Assembly: GCF_030519375.1 (NCBI RefSeq)
Contig: NZ_JAUMKB010000014.1
Location: 62,001-126,000, forward strand
Reading direction: 5' to 3'
Length of the DNA: 64,000 nucleotides
Source of the DNA: Mucilaginibacter tolerans
GTDB taxonomy: Bacteria > Bacteroidota > Bacteroidia > Sphingobacteriales > Sphingobacteriaceae
Shown here in pieces: positions 42,622 to 50,108 of this stretch. Both the position numbers and the translations under genes were made by a program. Position 1 is the stretch's first letter; each line of letters starts with the position of its first letter. The notes under the pieces were generated by a model, which made no database searches, was not told the DNA's origin, and worked only from the letters and a program-made list of their open reading frames with translations.

Positions 42622-45006
42622 TCAATTGATCCATTTCCAGTCGAGTATTTCGGGCATATCTTTACCGTGAACACTGATATAATGTTTATGCTCGATCAGT
42701 TTATCCTGTAGCAATTGCTTCAAATAAACGCCTGTCGTTCCCGTTTGCGGCAGGCGGTCGATCACATCCATGACCAGGTGGAATCTGTCCATTTCATTCA
42801 ATACGGTCATATCAAAGGATGTCGTAATCGTTCCTTCTTCCTTATAGCCCCGCACATGCATATTGACATTATTCGCCCTGTTATAAGTTAGGCGGTGTAC
42901 CAGCCACGGATAACCATGAAAGGCGAACACTACCGGTTTGTTGGTGGTGAATAAAGCATTATAGTCTGCATCGGTTAATCCGTGAGTGTGTTCTGTACTT
43001 TTTTCCAATTTAAATAAGTCAACCACATTAATAACCCTGATTTTAACCTCCGGTAAGTGTTCGCGCAAGATCGAAACTGCCGCCAATACTTCCAGTGTAG
43101 GTACATCACCGCTGCAGCCCATCACCACATCCGGTTCGGCTTCCTGGTCGTTACTGGCAAAATTCCATATTCCGATTCCTCGTGTACAATGTTCAACAGC
43201 TTGTTCCATGTTCAGCCACTGCGGGGCCGGATGTTTCCCGGCAACGATTACGTTGACATAATGATAACTGCGCAGACAATGATCCATCACCGATAACAGG
43301 CAATTGGCATCGGGTGGTAAATAAACCCGCACAATGGTTGCTTTTTTATTCACCACATGATCAATGAAACCAGGGTCCTGGTGCGTAAATCCGTTATGAT
43401 CCTGCCGCCAAACGGTTGAGGTCAACAAGATATTTAAGGAAGCGATCTTTCGCCTCCAGGACAGTTCGGAACTTGCCTTTAACCATTTGGCGTGCTGGTT
43501 AAACATGGAATCGATGATATGTATAAAAGCTTCGTAACAATTAAATAAACCATGTCTTCCTGTCAGCAGGTAACCTTCCAGCCAACCTTCACACTGGTGT
43601 TCGCTCAGCATTTCCATTACGCTGCCATCGGCAGCCAGAAACTCGTCGCTTTCAGCAATGGGCGCCGTCCATTGGCGATCAGTGGCCTCAAAGATGATAT
43701 CCAGCCGGTTGGATACGGTTTCATCCGGGCCAAAAATCCTGAAATTGCGGTTGACCTGGTTTTCTTTAATAACATCACGCAGGAAACGGCCGGATACATA
43801 AGTATCGCCTTCGCCTTCAGTGCCAGGAGCATCAACTGTCACCGCGTAATTCCGGAAATCAGGCAAACGCAGGTCACGCAATAGCTGGCCGCCGTTTGCA
43901 TGTGGGTTAGCACCCATACGACGCTCGCCTTTAGGGGCCAGCATTTGCAGTTCAGGCAGCAGTTTTCCTTTGTCATCGAATAGCTCTTCCGGCCTGTAAC
44001 TTTTCATCCATTCTTCCAGGATTTTCAAGTGTTCGGGCGGGCTCGCTGCCGAAACAGCCAGCGGGATCTGGTGGGCCCGGAAATTACCTTCAATTTTATA
44101 GCCGTCTACTTCTTTGGGGCCGGTCCAGCCTTTGGGTGAACGCAAAATGATCATTGGCCAGCGCGGGCGTTGCCCGTTCGGGTGCTGGGCATCATATTTT
44201 ACTTGCAATATGCGGTCAACCGCATAATCCAGAGCCTCCGCCATCGCGCGATGCATCAATGCGGGGTCATCGCCTTCCACAAAAATGGGGTTCCAGCCAT
44301 AGCCCCGGATTAATTGCTCCAATTCCTCGTGTGAGATCCTGGCTAACATCGTAGGATTTGATATTTTATAACCGTTGAGGTGCAGTATCGGCAATACTGT
44401 ACCATCTGTAAGCGGGTTCATGAACTTGTTGGAATGCCAGGCGGTAGCCAACGGCCCGGTCTCTGCTTCGCCGTCCCCTATGACGCAGGCCACGATCAGC
44501 TTGGGGTTATCCAGTACTGCACCAAAAGCATGGCTGAGGGAATAACCCAGTTCGCCGCCCTCGTGAATGGAACCGGGAGTTTGCGGCGAGGCATGACTGG
44601 ATATTCCGCCCGGATAAGAAAATTGCGTAAAAAGTTTCTTTAGCCCGTCTTCATCCTGTGTTATATTCGGGTAGACTTCGGTGTACGTGCCTTCTAAATA
44701 AGTGCTGCCCACCACAGCGGGCCCGCCATGCCCCGGCCCCGAAACATAGATTATATCCAGGTCGTACCGCCTGATGATGCGGTTAAGGTGGGTATAGATA
44801 AAGTTCTGTCCGGGGGTGGTGCCCCAGTGGCCTAAAAGCATATTTTTAATATGCTCCAGCTTTAAGGGCTCCTTTAAAAGCGGGTTATCGCGTAAATAAA
44901 GCTGCCCGACTGATAAATAATTGGCAGCGCGCCAATAGGCATCCATTTTTTGCAATTGCGCGTCGGAAAGTGTTTCGGTTACGGTTGGTTCAGTTGTATC
45001 AAGCAT
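42622..45006 (-). CDS. xfp: phosphoketolase
   Basis: Cleaves xylulose 5-phosphate and/or fructose 6-phosphate with phosphate to acetyl phosphate, using thiamine diphosphate. Motifs: GHWGTTPGQNFIYTHLNR, YVSGPGHGGPAVVGSTYLEG, SHASPQTPGSIHEGGELGYS, and the ThDP-binding GDGEAETGP (to TAWHSNKFMNP). The C-terminal half has WRQDHNGFTHQDPG. 794 residues, the normal size. It overlaps acetate kinase by 8 bases, so acetyl phosphate can be turned directly into acetate and ATP (phosphoketolase shunt). Substrate preference (Xu5P or F6P) is not readable. Confidence 0.96.
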   Translation of the reverse strand: MLDTTEPTVTETLSDAQLQKMDAYWRAANYLSVGQLYLRDNPLLKEPLKLEHIKNMLLGHWGTTPGQNFIYTHLNRIIRRYDLDIIYVSGPGHGGPAVVGSTYLEGTYTEVYPNITQDEDGLKKLFTQFSYPGGISSHASPQTPGSIHEGGELGYSLSHAFGAVLDNPKLIVACVIGDGEAETGPLATAWHSNKFMNPLTDGTVLPILHLNGYKISNPTMLARISHEELEQLIRGYGWNPIFVEGDDPALMHRAMAEALDYAVDRILQVKYDAQHPNGQRPRWPMIILRSPKGWTGPKEVDGYKIEGNFRAHQIPLAVSAASPPEHLKILEEWMKSYRPEELFDDKGKLLPELQMLAPKGERRMGANPHANGGQLLRDLRLPDFRNYAVTVDAPGTEGEGDTYVSGRFLRDVIKENQVNRNFRIFGPDETVSNRLDIIFEATDRQWTAPIAESDEFLAADGSVMEMLSEHQCEGWLEGYLLTGRHGLFNCYEAFIHIIDSMFNQHAKWLKASSELSWRRKIASLNILLTSTVWRQDHNGFTHQDPGFIDHVVNKKATIVRVYLPPDANCLLSVMDHCLRSYHYVNVIVAGKHPAPQWLNMEQAVEHCTRGIGIWNFASNDQEAEPDVVMGCSGDVPTLEVLAAVSILREHLPEVKIRVINVVDLFKLEKSTEHTHGLTDADYNALFTTNKPVVFAFHGYPWLVHRLTYNRANNVNMHVRGYKEEGTITTSFDMTVLNEMDRFHLVMDVIDRLPQTGTTGVYLKQLLQDKLIEHKHYISVHGKDMPEILDWKWIN

Positions 45007-46195
45007 GGTGTATGTCTTTAGTGTTCTGTTTTTGTGTTGTGGTTAGGTCCATCCTGTCGCAAACTAATTTTGCGATCATCATTTCTTCGTCGGTATGCAT
45101 GACGCGTACGCTTACGCCGTTTGCCGCGGATATGAAGTGCGCATTCTTCTGGTTGCGTTCATCATTGAGCTCTACGCCCAAAAAGCCCAGGCCTTCACAG
45201 ATCCTTGCGCGTATGGACGGTGCATTTTCGCCGATACCGCCGGTAAATATGAGAGTGTCAAGGCCGCCCAAAGCGGCGGCAAAGCTGCCGATCCATTTTT
45301 TTACCTGGTAACAGAATAAGCTTACTGCCTCTGCCGCACGTATATCGGTCGCTTCTAGTTCCAACAGGTCGTGCATATCTCCGCTGGTTTCCGAAATGCC
45401 CAGTAAGCCGGATTCGCTGCTGATCAGATGATTAAACTGTTTGGGCGTAAGCTGTTCCGACTTTATCATGAACCAGGCAACGCCGGGATCAAGATCGCCG
45501 GTGCGGGTGCTCATCGGTACGCCCGAATCAGGTGTGAAGCCCATACTGGTATCGACGCTTTTACCATGTTTGATAGCGGCGAGGCTGGCACCGTTTCCTA
45601 AATGGGTAATGATGATACGACCGTCTGCTATTTGTCTGCCTGCTAAGTGTTCCAGTTCCTGCATCAGGTAATGGTAGGAGAGTCCGTGAAATCCGTAACG
45701 ATGGATGCCTGATCTATCAAACCTGCGTGGAATGGGTAGTAGCTTTGCTACCTGCGGCATATCTTTATGAAAGTCCGTATCAAAGCAGGCAAATTGACTA
45801 ATCTCTGCATGATTTTTTTTGAACCCTTCTATCAGGAGTATTTCAAAAGGCAAGTGATCGGGATCGTAGGCGCCGATATTTTTCAGGTCTTTCAATAGTT
45901 CGGCATCGATCAGGCTGGGTTCGGTATGCTGCATGCCGTGCACGATGCGATGGCCGATGGCTTTAACATCAGAAAATGTTATATTTTGTTCGAGCCATTC
46001 CACCAGGAAATCAATAGCACCCTTGTAAGTTGTTGCTGTAACCGGCAAAGAGGTAGCGTCGCTATTTACGGTAAACCTGGTGCCGGTAGTACCCACGCGG
46101 GTTAGCTGGCCGTAACATACTTTTTCGGGCGAGTTGTCCACCTCGAACAAAGCAAATTTTATGCTGGACGAACCGCCATTAATGGTAAGTATCAT
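44999..46195 (-). CDS. ackA: acetate kinase
   Basis: Converts acetyl phosphate and ADP to acetate and ATP. Starts MILTINGGSSSIKFALFEVD, the family's first motif. THLGNGASLAAIKHGKSVDT and GVPMSTRTGDLDPG match the second signature, and GLDTLIFTGGIGENAPSIRA the C-terminal one. 398 residues, normal. It precedes and overlaps xfp by 8 bases. No phosphotransacetylase gene is close, which fits acetyl phosphate coming from phosphoketolase. Confidence 0.96.
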   Translation of the reverse strand: MILTINGGSSSIKFALFEVDNSPEKVCYGQLTRVGTTGTRFTVNSDATSLPVTATTYKGAIDFLVEWLEQNITFSDVKAIGHRIVHGMQHTEPSLIDAELLKDLKNIGAYDPDHLPFEILLIEGFKKNHAEISQFACFDTDFHKDMPQVAKLLPIPRRFDRSGIHRYGFHGLSYHYLMQELEHLAGRQIADGRIIITHLGNGASLAAIKHGKSVDTSMGFTPDSGVPMSTRTGDLDPGVAWFMIKSEQLTPKQFNHLISSESGLLGISETSGDMHDLLELEATDIRAAEAVSLFCYQVKKWIGSFAAALGGLDTLIFTGGIGENAPSIRARICEGLGFLGVELNDERNQKNAHFISAANGVSVRVMHTDEEMMIAKLVCDRMDLTTTQKQNTKDIHHA

Positions 46196-46204
46196 GATTG
46201 GTGT

Positions 46205-46618
46205 TTATTGAATTTCTTTTTCAAGCCGTGCATTTGCGGTTTTAGGTTCCGCTTCGTGAATATTTGCCTCAACCAAACTGACGGTGAGGTCCTGGTAATG
46301 ATGAAAACGATATTCATAAAGGGCCAGTTCCCCATCTTTGCCCATAACTATTAAGGCGTTAATATGCGCCAATGCGCCTGCTTTAGCCATTTCCATGGCT
46401 TTGGCCCGTGTACTGTAACCATAAAATAACGCGTCATCAATTGGTAAGCTATAATTAACGCTTGCGATAGCGCAAAACACATCTTTAGTGTTTCCAATAA
46501 GCCAATCCTTCTTAAAGGGTTTAAACTTTAAAGGCTGAAAATCGTTTGTAGAAACTTCTGTTACAACAGTGTCATTCTTAAAAACACGGAAGTATCGGAT
46601 ATAATTGCGCTGTTTCAT
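46205..46618 (-). CDS. unknown protein heading the ackA-xfp run
   Basis: A 137-residue cytosolic protein (MKQRNYIRYFRVFKNDTVVT at the start) with alternating beta and helix (YSTRAKAMEMAKAGALAHIN) and an acidic tail. It has no signal peptide, membrane span or known motif. It lies 9 bases before ackA on the same strand, so it is very likely in one transcript with ackA and xfp. Function unknown; a regulatory or accessory role is inferred from position only. Confidence 0.6.
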   Translation of the reverse strand: MKQRNYIRYFRVFKNDTVVTEVSTNDFQPLKFKPFKKDWLIGNTKDVFCAIASVNYSLPIDDALFYGYSTRAKAMEMAKAGALAHINALIVMGKDGELALYEYRFHHYQDLTVSLVEANIHEAEPKTANARLEKEIQ

Positions 46619-47141
46619 GCTTTGGTTTCCTGTAAAATTGTTAGTAAAACTTAAATATCACCGTAGTAGAATAATGGCAATTCCTAAGTGGAGGTGATTA
46701 TAGAAAAATGAAAGGTGCTGTCAATCTAAGCCTTCATTTTTGCGTAAAACAGGTGTTGATTTTTATGCCTGTCCTTTATGAGCGTTATGCTTAAGATAAC
46801 TTCGATTAACAACAATTGTTTTTTATAATATAATTTGATATTCGCAGGAAAACCAATGATTATTTCCTTTGCAACATCTTTTAAATAAAGCATGGATAAA
46901 TTTTGAGGGAAATAGTTTTGGTTGATAATTATATTAAAAACTTAAAGGAATAAATACCGTTCCCTGTTTAGGGAGGCTGGAGATTGTAAATTACAAATAA
47001 GCTCTTTTAAAGCCTCTTGCAGTGAACCATAACGATTCAAAGGTCTGATTTCCTAAGGCTTTAAATCATATATGCCCAAATTGTGCACCTGCTTCATATA
47101 GGTTGAAGTAAAACCAATTTAACACTTAATTACAAGTAATA
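46619..47141. other. 523-base gene-free divergent region
   Basis: AT-rich region between the leftward ackA unit and the rightward oxidoreductase. I see no credible CDS, tRNA or strong hairpin. It should hold both promoters, but no clear TTTG/TAnnTTTG pair at the right spacing was found. TTTTTTATAATATAATTTGA at 46819-46838 is the nearest candidate. Confidence 0.4.
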
Positions 47142-48812
47142 ATGTTTACCTACTTTACTGAAGCCGAACACGCAATAAAATTTCCAGATGACAGGCGCTT
47201 GTTTATAGGTATTAATCCCTATGCACTTATTATACTCTTTATACTATTGATGGCAACAGTCGGGCTTGCATGGATGCAATACCTGGTGTTCGGTTTACCA
47301 TCCGACCCTTCTGTCGCCTTCCCTGCGATAACTCCAACAGGCCCTAAAGGATTTCCGTTATGGCTATCTCTCAGCCATTGGGTTAACTTCTTTTTCCTAG
47401 TACTTATCATCAGGAGCGGACTTTCCATACTGGCTGATCATCCCCGCCTGTATTGGAACCGTGGCTGTTCGCCGCATTCAGAGTGGATTCGTTTTACCCC
47501 GGTAAAAGTTCCTGACGACAGGGTTTATACGGCTAAAGAGGATGGCCGTTATTTAAATCCGGTAGCAGGTCTGCCGGGTTACCGCCATTCGGTAGGGCTG
47601 GCACGCTGCTGGCATTTTATAACCGTTCCTTTTTTTCTTTTCAATGGCGTGGTATGTGTTGCGCTCCTGTTCCTTACGGATCAATGGAAGCGGTTAGTTC
47701 CAGTATCGTGGCGGATATTGCCAGATTCCTGGAATGTCTTCGTGCATTATGCCACCTTTCACATGCCTATCGAGCCAAACGGGTTTTATCATTTTAATGC
47801 CTTGCAACAAATTTCCTACTTTGCCGTGGTCTTTATTTTAGCGCCGGTAGCCATGCTTAGCGGAATGTCAATGTCCCCCGCTATCGAGAACAGGTTTCAC
47901 TGGGTCCCCAAACTATTTGGCAACCGGCAGGGCGCCCGTTCTGTTCATTTTTTGGTTATGCTGGCATTTGTGGGTTTTATCATCATTCATGTAGCGATGG
48001 TTGCGGCGACAGGGTTAACCCGTAATATGAACCATATTACTGTCGGTACTGATAATGCGGTTAGCCATACAGGCCTCTATATTGGCGCGGGTATTGTTTT
48101 ATTTACGGTGGCTTTTGGTTTCTTCGCCCATTGGGTTTCATGGCAAAGGCCCCGTTTGCTGCAAAAAACAGAGGCCGATATTAATGGCATTTTATGGCTT
48201 AACTCTATTAATAAGTTAAAACCAAAGCTATATTTTACGAAAAAAGATATATCGCCTTATTTCTGGGTAAACGGCAAAATGCCCGAATCAGCCGAATGGC
48301 GAAACCTGGCAGCTAATGATTTTAAAGATTTTAAGCTTAAAATAGGCGGCTTGGTTGAAAATCCGGTAGAGCTATCGCTCGAAAAGCTCAAAGAACTGGG
48401 ACTGGAACAAAATATTACGATGCACCATTGTATCCAAGGATGGTCGGGTATTGCCGAATGGGGCGGCATTCCGATCAAAGCGCTCGCGGAACTTGTTAAA
48501 CCCCATCCGTCCGCGACTACCGTAATATTTTACTCTTTTGGCGAGGGCCTATACGGCGGGAATTATTATGATACCCACAGTTTGGATAATTGCTTGAAAC
48601 CCGAGTCTATCCTCGCCTGGGAAATGAATTACCAGTCGCTGCCGCAAAAGTACGGCGCGCCGCTCAGACTAAGAATTGAAAACCAGCTGGGCTACAAAAT
48701 GGTGAAATGGATCAATAAGATCGAATTTTTAGAAACGGCTGAATTCGTAGGTAAAGGTTACGGCGGTAAAAATGAAGATGACGAATATTTTGACCTGCTG
48801 GCTGATACGTAG
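47142..48812 (+). CDS. cytochrome b / sulfite-oxidase-type molybdopterin oxidoreductase fusion
   Basis: A 556-residue fusion. Residues about 1-345 are a cytochrome-b561-like membrane domain with several hydrophobic helices and candidate haem His (HWVNFFFL, RCWHFITV, HYATFHMPIEP, HFLVMLAFVGFIIIH). Residues about 375-540 match the molybdopterin domain of the sulfite oxidase/YedY (MsrP) type: HHCIQGWSGIAEWGGIPI, with Mo-ligand Cys C430, then YGAPLRLRIENQLGYKMVKW. The membrane part presumably passes electrons to or from the Mo site. Substrate unknown. It has a terminator at 48909. Confidence 0.82.
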   Translation: MFTYFTEAEHAIKFPDDRRLFIGINPYALIILFILLMATVGLAWMQYLVFGLPSDPSVAFPAITPTGPKGFPLWLSLSHWVNFFFLVLIIRSGLSILADHPRLYWNRGCSPHSEWIRFTPVKVPDDRVYTAKEDGRYLNPVAGLPGYRHSVGLARCWHFITVPFFLFNGVVCVALLFLTDQWKRLVPVSWRILPDSWNVFVHYATFHMPIEPNGFYHFNALQQISYFAVVFILAPVAMLSGMSMSPAIENRFHWVPKLFGNRQGARSVHFLVMLAFVGFIIIHVAMVAATGLTRNMNHITVGTDNAVSHTGLYIGAGIVLFTVAFGFFAHWVSWQRPRLLQKTEADINGILWLNSINKLKPKLYFTKKDISPYFWVNGKMPESAEWRNLAANDFKDFKLKIGGLVENPVELSLEKLKELGLEQNITMHHCIQGWSGIAEWGGIPIKALAELVKPHPSATTVIFYSFGEGLYGGNYYDTHSLDNCLKPESILAWEMNYQSLPQKYGAPLRLRIENQLGYKMVKWINKIEFLETAEFVGKGYGGKNEDDEYFDLLADT

Positions 48813-48908
48813 AGCCAATTTGTTGGAAATGTTTCACGGTTGCGAAAGTAGGACTCTAAGTTCCTCTTTCATTTGTATATGGGCCGGACGCGGAAAAATT
48901 AGTTTGTC

Positions 48909-48944
48909 AAAAGCGATAATGAACTAATCTTTTATCGCTTTTTT
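48909..48944 (+). terminator. intrinsic terminator after the Mo-oxidoreductase
   Basis: Perfect 11-bp stem AAAAGCGATAA (48909-48919) / TTATCGCTTTT (48932-48942), then T. Confidence 0.88.
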
Positions 48945-49185
48945 CCCAATAACGAATACTCACTCAGTGCTAATTATATTAATATACCCTAATACGTTTT
49001 TTGCGCACCAAATATGAAAATAGACTGGTATTCATTGTAAAAAGCAGGGCAAGCTATTCATTGGTCTGCAGAGAGATTTTATTTATTTGAAGGCCACATT
49101 CAATTAGGCTATGGTTGTAGACTTTCAATCCAATAATACTTATATTTGTATGATAGATTTGCAATTAATCTGTATTAAATAAGTG

Positions 49186-49203
49186 GTGAGTTTTTCGGCG
49201 AGT
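49186..49203 (+). repeat. candidate integrase arm site, right
   Basis: GTGAGTTTTTCGGCGAGT, matching 15 of 18 bases of the copy at 39645-39662. It lies 57 bases before the att copy. The rest of 48945-49260 shows nothing else. Confidence 0.35.
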
Positions 49204-49260
49204 AAGAAATAAGAACCACGTAAAGTATTGAATATCAATTCGGTTTAAGAGGCATACAAT

Positions 49261-49280
49261 TCCCTCCCTCACCGCTGATT
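49261..49280 (+). repeat. att-like site between the two elements
   Basis: TCCCTCCCTCACCGCTGATT is an exact 20-bp copy of 39527-39546: the tRNA-Ser acceptor end plus six bases. It closes element 1 and starts element 2. Confidence 0.85.
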
Positions 49281-49298
49281 GGATAGTCAAAAAACACC

Positions 49299-49335
49299 AA
49301 AAGCCTGTAAATCATATATTTATAGGCTTTTTTTT
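49299..49335 (+). terminator. terminator following the internal att copy
   Basis: Stem AAAAGCCTGTAAAT (49299-49312) / ATTTATAGGCTTTT (49318-49331), one G-T wobble, then T. It resembles the tRNA-Ser terminator at 39565 and is followed directly by the intron 5' end. Confidence 0.85.
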
Positions 49336-49336
49336 G

Positions 49337-49800
49337 GTGCGCCCGGCAGGGCGCTTTTACTCCGTGGTGGAAGTCCACTATGGGCCGGGTAAGGGGAACG
49401 ATTAGCCGAAGGCAAGGGTGTGCGGGGCGACCCGGAATCTGAAGGAAGCATTAGGCAAAACGCTGGTTTGACGAACAGAAACCGCATACGAGGCTTTCAT
49501 GCCGGACAAGGAGGCCAACATCTTCGAAGTCCAATACTTACCTGGAAGGCATGAGGGTAGATGTGGCAGACATAAGCGGGAAGGTAGAGGCGCATTACCC
49601 GGGGAGACCTGAACGGGACGTTAGCTGAACGGGCACGCGGTTCTGCTAAGTAACAACCCCGATGGAGACATTCGGCTGAGCGTCCAGGAGTCAGGAGCGG
49701 CCATAGTAGCTACAAATGCAGTGAAGGGCCAAACTATTAGTTACGGGAAGGACTATGTCCCGGCAAGCCCCGTTTTGACCCGGTCGAAACAGCTTTGCCT
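49337..49800 (+). mobile_element. group II intron, 5' RNA part only
   Basis: Begins with GTGCGCCCGG, the group II intron 5' end. CTCCGTGGTGGAAGTCCACT, the AAGGCAAGGGTG and GAATCTGAAGGAAGC segments, GACGAACAGAAACCGCATA and CAGGAGTCAGGAGCGGCCAT match the conserved domain I-III primary structure of bacterial group II introns from memory. No reverse transcriptase frame, domain V or domain VI is found before 50108. It is therefore a 5' fragment and cannot self-splice. The 3' limit is approximate. It starts at the T tract of a terminator, an insertion pattern known for class C introns. The rest, 49801-50108, is AT-rich with no gene. Confidence 0.82.
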
Positions 49801-50108
49801 TGCTCTGGCTTCAAAGCATTGTATTGCAAAATTTTGAAGCATAGTCATTAGGAAGGCATTTAAAAAATGTACTTTTTTTTACAAGTTAACATTTAGCGCC
49901 CTATTTTTTAACTTTTATCTCTCATCATTAAATTATCTCTTCTTTAGTTTTACCGCTCAATCAATAAACCTGGTACCAATTCAAATATTGCTAAATAGAT
50001 TTTAGAAAAAAGTATGCCAATGTTTGGGCGTGTTCCGAACAATGGAAATGACCCGTTGGCCCTGTAAAATAAGTGTAAAAAACACAATAAATAATATTAA
50101 ATTTCACG

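Larger units (their letters stand above)
39541..49280. mobile_element. tRNA-Ser integrated element 1
   Basis: About 9.7 kb bounded by the tRNA-Ser 3' end and its 20-bp copy at 49261-49280. A tyrosine integrase lies next to the tRNA, as expected for a newest insertion. Cargo: a zeta-like kinase pair, an acetate kinase/phosphoketolase run and a cytochrome b/molybdopterin oxidoreductase. No conjugation, relaxase or replication gene is seen, so it is non-autonomous or reduced. The integrase has a nonsense codon, so excision is probably lost. Confidence 0.75.

Noticed and set aside
49337..49800. RNA gene such as RNase P or tmRNA in the GC-rich gap
   Set aside because: The 5' GTGCG and the conserved segments fit a group II intron; no RNase P or tmRNA core was recognised.
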